Source of the DNA: VMCP01 sp964408945
GTDB taxonomy: Bacteria; Bacteroidota; Bacteroidia; NS11-12g; UBA955
Direction of reading: 5' to 3'
Assembly (NCBI GenBank): GCA_964408945.1
Contig: CAYPBJ010000047.1
Span: 1-9,329 of the forward strand
Length of the DNA stretch: 9,329 nt
Shown here: positions 5,032-9,329 of the stretch, one piece after another
How positions within the stretch are numbered: the first letter of the stretch is position 1
Layout of the letters: every line of letters begins with the position of its first letter
The notes under the pieces: model-generated
Seen by the model: only the letters and a program-made list of their open reading frames with translations
What the model was told of the DNA's origin: nothing
The model's database searches: none
Made by a program: the position numbers and the translations under genes

Positions 5032-6944
5032 TTAAATAATTCGTATATCTCCGAAGCCTGTGGGCGGAGAATCATAGATTTATTTTGGAATAATATAACT
5101 TCGCCGGAGAAAATGTTGCGCATGCCGCGGTATTTGCGGGTTATTTCTTCGTAACGGGTGAGGTCTATAGTGAGGGACTTGTCTGATTGGCTGTAAATGC
5201 AAAATACCGCTTGGTTTTCGGAGTAGCGGAAGTAGCTGTAGGTTTCGTCTTTGCCGGCGAAGTGAACCATTTTGCCGTTTAGAAATACCGGATTTTGTGC
5301 ACGGAATTTGGCTAGTTTTTGGATGTGCAAAAACGCCTGTTGCTCCTGAGCGGTGCGGCCTTGGGGTTTGAACTTGTTGATGCTATCCGACTTCCATCCT
5401 CCGGGAAAATCAAATCGAACATAAGCGTCAGACGGGCTGGTCTTTCCTTTCATCAGAATTTCGGTTCCATAGTAGAGTGAAGGCATCCCCCGAAGAGTAA
5501 AAAGTAAATTTTGAGAGCGCTTCCATGCGTTGAAATCTTCGTTCAAAACGGAGTAAACGCGGGAAAGATCGTGGTTGTCGAGGAAAGTGAGATTCTTGTT
5601 GGGGTCTTGATAAAGGTAGTCTTCGCCGAGGGTTTGGTACACACGATTCAGGCCTTCCAACCAGCCGTATTTTTCGTATCCTGCCTTTTGCATGGCCCAG
5701 CAAAGCACGAAATCAGTGACACCAGGAAGCTGATTTTTTTCGAAACCTTTGATATTATTCTTGGTAAATGCCACCTGAGTTGCCGTTTGCTCCACCCATG
5801 TTTCGCCGTAAATGACCAATTTGGGATAGTATTTCATCAGCATTTCACATAGGTGATTCATGTATTCTTGGTCTGGATAAGGGTAGGTGTCAATTCGGTA
5901 GCCGCTGAGTCCGCCGAATTCAATCCACCACAAATAAAGTTGATCCAAATAGCACTTGATATGCTCGTTTTTTTGGTTGAAATCAGGCATGGTTCTTACA
6001 AATGCCCCATCCACATTTTGCAAGCGATCTTGAACAGAACTGTAGGGGTCCATGACCGTATTCGCTCGGAAGTTGGTTTGAATGAATGAATCTCTGAAAT
6101 TGAACCACCCAGTATCATAATTTTGGTACATCCAGTGGTTGTTTCCAACGTGGTTGGGAATGATATCCATGACCAATTTCATGTTGCGTTTGCGCATCAA
6201 TTCACTCAGTTTTCGGTAAAGTTCATTGTTTCCAAATCGAGGGTCAATTCGGTAGTTATCGGTGATGGCATATCCGTGGAAGCTTTCTTTTTCTTGGTCG
6301 TTTTCTTGCACCGGATTCAGCCAGAGCGTTGACACTCCTAGTTCCTGAAGATAATCAAGTTTGGAGATGATTCCTTCCAAATCACCGCCATGTCGGCCTT
6401 TTAGGGCCTTCCGATTGACTTCTTCCGGGTATTGAACTTCGGCATTATCATTGGTAGGGTCTCCATTGGCAAATCGGTCGGGAAAGATCAAATAAGTAAC
6501 ATCTTGGGACGTGATGGGCAACATGGGCTCTTTGCGACGCTCCTTGATCTCATAAGAAAATTCGAAGGAATGCAGTTTTTTATCGATGTTTGGAATGGGG
6601 GTAGCCGTGAATTTTAGTGTTTGCGCTTTTGCGTTTCGGGGGATGTTTAGTCGTAGATAAACTACATGTCTATTTGCTGAATTTAAGAAGGTGTCAAACG
6701 TGATGACGGAGGTTATTTCAGATTCATTGAGAGAATAGGTGAAAAAAGAAGCGTTTTCAGCGTGTAAAATGATTTCTAACTGAGATTCATCGAACCCTGT
6801 ATACCAATGGGGAGGCGCGACATGATATATTTTTTGTTGAATTTTGGGTTTCCCCCAGAAATTGAAAAACTGAGCGTTGGAGATATCAATAAATAGGAGG
6901 TTTAAAGCAAATAATAGGCACGAAATAATGGGCTTTTTGTTCAT
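5028..6944 (-). CDS. Secreted GH13 cyclomaltodextrinase/neopullulanase-type enzyme
   Basis: The 638-residue protein hydrolyses alpha-1,4 (possibly alpha-1,6) glucans in the style of SusA and cyclomaltodextrinases. A signal peptide (residues 1-24, cleavage after N-A before Q25, no lipobox Cys) directs it to the periplasm or beyond. Residues about 36-134 form the N-terminal beta-sandwich of cyclomaltodextrinases (H-V-A-P-P-H-W-Y-T-G-F near its start). The (beta/alpha)8 barrel runs from about 150 to 545 with all GH13 regions: F154-P-D-R-F, region I D260-I-I-P-N-H265, region II G348-Y-R-I-D352 (nucleophile), region III G380-E381 (acid/base), region IV F454-L-D-N-H-D459. A C-terminal beta domain follows (about 550-638). 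The catalytic set is complete, so it should be active. No susC/susD genes are in view. Its start faces the multi-module T9SS gene across 99 bp, suggesting joint control in alpha-glucan use. Its 3' end runs into the heptamer array. Confidence 0.95.
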
Positions 6945-7043
6945 CGATTTACAAAGAAAACCATTTTTTCTGAAGGAGTAATTGTCAACGTGACACTTTT
7001 TTATTTATTATTGCGTATAAGATTAACAAATTACTCTTTAAAT

Positions 7044-9185
7044 ATGAAAAAACTATTACTTTTTACAGGTGCACTTGCTTTAGTGGCAGGTGTATTTGCC
7101 CAAAAGCGCATGGTTAAGTTTTCTGTTGACATGTCATCAGAAACCGTAAGTGCCAATGGGGTTCACGTAGCTGGAAACTTCCAAGGTTGGAGTCCATCAG
7201 GAACAAAATTAACACAAGAAGGATCGACAGGAATTTACTCAGTGTATGCTGAAGTAGATACCAACTCACTTGTTGAATACAAATTCATCAACAACAACGA
7301 TTGGTCATCAGGAGTGGAAGGTGTTCCAGCTATTTCACAAAAAGGACATAAGAACAACGGAGAGACAAACGATAACCGTTGGTTCTGGTCTGGCACAGGA
7401 AAAGATACATTGGTATTACCTGCATTCAAATTTGGCGGAAGCGCACCTGCAAACCAATTTGCAGTTCGTTTTGCTGTTGATTTAAAGGCTGAAGCTAGTG
7501 TTAGCGCAGACGGAGTTCACCTAGCGGGCAACTTACAGGGATGGGATCCAGGTAAATCACGCATGGTTAATTTATTCAGCAGCAACAAGATTCATGAAAT
7601 CATTTTCTGCTTAGACAATGGAACCTATGCATACAAGTTTGTAAATGGAAATGCATGGGGTAAAGACGAGTCAGTACCAGGAGCATGTGCTGTAAACAAC
7701 AACAGAGAAGTAACTGTAAACGGAGCAAACATTGAGCAATCAATTGTATGCTACGGATCATGCGCAGCATGTCCAGGTGCACCATCTCCAAAATACAGAG
7801 TTACTTTCCAAGTAGATATGGCAAGCGAGTGTAACGTAGACGACGTAGATGTTGCCGGTGGTAAAATCAACGGATGGTCAGGCGGAACAATGCTTTCAAA
7901 CCAATCAGGTTTGAGCGGCGACTGGAAAATTACCAAAATTGGTGTAGGTCCATCTAAAGGTGATATCAGCTGGTTCAGCGAGAACATCAACTCAACCACA
8001 CGTGCATGTATGCAAGACGATCGCGTGATCTTAAACAGAGATGGTTCATTCCACAATGTAATGGGATCTGAGACATGGATAGAAGGATGGCAGAAAACAG
8101 GAGCAAACGGTTGTGGAACTCCAGTAGCTCCATTTGATGGATCAACAGCAGGAACATGGAAAGACCACGGAAACGGAACTTTCACTGTATACGGAAAAGG
8201 AAGTCACGTAGGTATCCCTAAAGTAGTAAACGGTGCTGAAATCAGTAAAAATGAAGATGCTCGTGATTCAGTTACCTACGAATATTCAATCACAGGAACC
8301 AAATTGACCACTTACATCAACTTTGGTGGAGGATACTGGCAGTTTGAATATGATAGAAACACTTCAAAGTCAACTGTATGGAGTACAACCATCGTATTGG
8401 ATTCAGGAGCAGAAATTGCACACAAATTCAGAAAAATCACCAAGTCAAACGGTTCAGACATCGTATCTTGGGAAGGTGGATCAGACCGCAAAATCTTCGC
8501 GCACAAGGATACTACGTTGGTAGCTCGTTGTTTCGGTAAAGACGAAGCATGTTCAGGAACACCCATTCCAGCAGCAGACGTAACTTTCAAAGTAGATATG
8601 TCACAAGAAATCGCTGCAGACACAGTATGGTTGATGGGTTCAATGACCATCCCAGCTTGGCAGTCAGGTGCAATTGCTATGACTCCATCAGCAACTGAGA
8701 AAGACGTTTACGAGACAACAGTAAAAGGAATTTGTCCAGATTACTTCGAATACAAATTCGCAAATGAAGTGATGAATTCACAAACTACTGGTGAAACATT
8801 CCCAGATACAACAGACCGCAGCTGTTTAGTTGATAACGGTTTGGGAGCATTCAACCGCAAGTTGACACGTACCAACGGAGATGCAATTACTGTGTTCTAC
8901 ACATTTAACAGCTGTTCAATTCCAATTGGCGGCAATGTTTCAGACTTGTCTTCAGAGGTTAGCATTTCACCAGTACCAGCGGTAGAAAGCTTTACCGTAA
9001 GATTGGCAGGATCAACTGCAACTCAAGTTAGCATCATGAGCATCGACGGACGTTTGGTTCGCAGCATGAATACCAATTCTTCAATCGTAGAGATGAACTG
9101 TTCAGGATTGAACGGCGTTTACTTGGTAAGCATCGTAGATCAAATGGGCAGAACAGCGGTGAAGAAGATAGTCTGTGGTCAATAG
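7044..9185 (+). CDS. T9SS-exported multi-module protein with glycogen-binding-like and lipocalin-like domains
   Basis: The start is the ATG giving M-K-K-L-L-L-F-T-G-A and a signal peptide cleaved after F-A before Q20; a GTG 18 codons upstream would spoil it. The 713-residue protein has four beta-sandwich modules of AMPK/CBM48-like type, each opening with V-x-F-x-V-D-M/L: 24-128 (A-G-N-F-Q-G-W-S-P), 140-236 (A-G-N-L-Q-G-W-D-P), 252-496 and 512-622 (more diverged). The third contains a long insertion (about 287-437: G-D-W-K, G-D-I-S-W, T-R-A-C, W-I-E-G-W-Q, C-G-T-P, L/I-P-K-V-x-N-G-x-E, Y-W-Q-F), a lipocalin-like domain seen in Flavobacteriia surface proteins. Similar Cys-rich linkers end modules 2 and 3 (C-x-G-x-C/D...C-P/S-G-x-P). 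Residues 631-713 are a type A T9SS sorting domain (I-S-P-V-P ... L-N-G-V-Y-L-V-S-I ... K-K-I-V). No catalytic motif is seen. Likely role: surface or secreted binding of alpha-glucans beside the divergent GH13 enzyme; the ligand is inferred. Confidence 0.85.
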   Translation: MKKLLLFTGALALVAGVFAQKRMVKFSVDMSSETVSANGVHVAGNFQGWSPSGTKLTQEGSTGIYSVYAEVDTNSLVEYKFINNNDWSSGVEGVPAISQKGHKNNGETNDNRWFWSGTGKDTLVLPAFKFGGSAPANQFAVRFAVDLKAEASVSADGVHLAGNLQGWDPGKSRMVNLFSSNKIHEIIFCLDNGTYAYKFVNGNAWGKDESVPGACAVNNNREVTVNGANIEQSIVCYGSCAACPGAPSPKYRVTFQVDMASECNVDDVDVAGGKINGWSGGTMLSNQSGLSGDWKITKIGVGPSKGDISWFSENINSTTRACMQDDRVILNRDGSFHNVMGSETWIEGWQKTGANGCGTPVAPFDGSTAGTWKDHGNGTFTVYGKGSHVGIPKVVNGAEISKNEDARDSVTYEYSITGTKLTTYINFGGGYWQFEYDRNTSKSTVWSTTIVLDSGAEIAHKFRKITKSNGSDIVSWEGGSDRKIFAHKDTTLVARCFGKDEACSGTPIPAADVTFKVDMSQEIAADTVWLMGSMTIPAWQSGAIAMTPSATEKDVYETTVKGICPDYFEYKFANEVMNSQTTGETFPDTTDRSCLVDNGLGAFNRKLTRTNGDAITVFYTFNSCSIPIGGNVSDLSSEVSISPVPAVESFTVRLAGSTATQVSIMSIDGRLVRSMNTNSSIVEMNCSGLNGVYLVSIVDQMGRTAVKKIVCGQ

Positions 9186-9280
9186 TTGGTAGTCGGTAGT
9201 CGGTAGTCGGTAGTCGGTGGTCTGTGGGCCATAGACTAGAGGCTAGATGCTAGAGGCTAAGGGCTAGAGACTAGAGGCTC
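9183..9280. repeat. Heptamer tandem array, 14 units
   Basis: Starting with the TAG stop codon of the T9SS gene, 98 bp run in exact 7-bp phase: TAGTTGG, four TAGTCGG, TGGTCTG, TGGGCCA, TAGACTA, then GAGGCTA-type units (GATGCTA, AGGGCTA, GAGACTA, GAGGCTC). Position 5 is C in all but the first unit. Unit types TAGTCGG and TGGTCTG are close to TAGTCCA and TAGTCTG of the array at 4885-5031, so both belong to one repeat family. It separates the gene from its hairpin terminator. Confidence 0.92.
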
Positions 9281-9297
9281 GCAAAATAAAACAAATG

Positions 9298-9327
9298 AAC
9301 CCGGGGCGTAAGTTCCGGGTTTTTTTT
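9298..9327 (+). terminator. Rho-independent terminator of the T9SS protein gene
   Basis: A 7-bp stem AACCCGG/CCGGGTT (9298-9304 with 9315-9321) with a 10-nt loop is followed by eight T residues (9320-9327). It lies 112 bp past the stop codon, beyond the heptamer array, and is the first clear terminator after the gene. Confidence 0.88.
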
Positions 9328-9329
9328 GT

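Noticed and set aside
6990..7043. Upstream GTG start for the T9SS protein
   Set aside because: It would put 18 residues, including Arg-rich sequence, before a canonical M-K-K-L-L-L signal peptide; the ATG at 7044 is preferred.
7751..8185. Long antisense frames inside the T9SS and GH13 genes
   Set aside because: They follow the codon pattern of the real genes on the other strand, lack recognisable domains, and are shadows.

Overview
The window comes from a member of the Bacteroidota, most likely a Flavobacteriales-type marine or freshwater bacterium. The evidence is a type IX secretion (T9SS) C-terminal sorting domain, signal peptides ending in N-A-Q or F-A-Q, promoter-like TAnnTTTG boxes, few Shine-Dalgarno sequences, AT-rich intergenic DNA, and a tRNA gene without an encoded CCA end.

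The left third (about 1-3800) looks like an accessory island packed against the 3' end of a tRNA-Asn gene. Its intact and broken genes are small and almost all on the minus strand. They are an MNT/HEPN (MntA-HepT) toxin-antitoxin pair with a frameshifted HEPN toxin, a DUF3703 protein, an SRPBCC-fold protein that has lost the ATG of its signal peptide, a TfoX C-terminal-domain protein, a Fic antitoxin of VbhA type followed by only the first 49 codons of its Fic toxin, and a four-helix membrane protein. The spacers between these genes are related to one another. Three hold copies of one degenerate repeat placed just after a stop codon. Several carry a GGGGAGC box (minus strand) followed by a hairpin terminator, which is the arrangement seen at the 3' end of the intact tRNA-Asn. 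One spacer also keeps a recognisable T-loop. I read this as an array of modules accreted at a tRNA, now decaying. No integrase is visible here.

From about 3900 the window looks like ordinary chromosome: a PfkB-family sugar kinase (plus strand), then a convergent secreted GH13 cyclomaltodextrinase/neopullulanase-type enzyme (minus strand), then a divergent 713-residue T9SS-exported protein (plus strand). The last has four glycogen-binding-like beta-sandwich modules, and a lipocalin-like domain appears to be nested inside the third. The GH13 enzyme and the multi-module protein share a 99-bp divergent upstream region and plausibly work together on alpha-glucans: surface or secreted binding by one, oligosaccharide cleavage by the other. 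The kinase could act on sugars, but its substrate is not readable from sequence.

Two intergenic regions, 4885-5031 and 9183-9280, are strictly phased heptamer arrays (21 and 14 units, no indels). The unit sequence changes along each array, but a C is almost always at position 5. They abut or overlap the stop codons of flanking genes and look like members of one dispersed heptameric repeat family.
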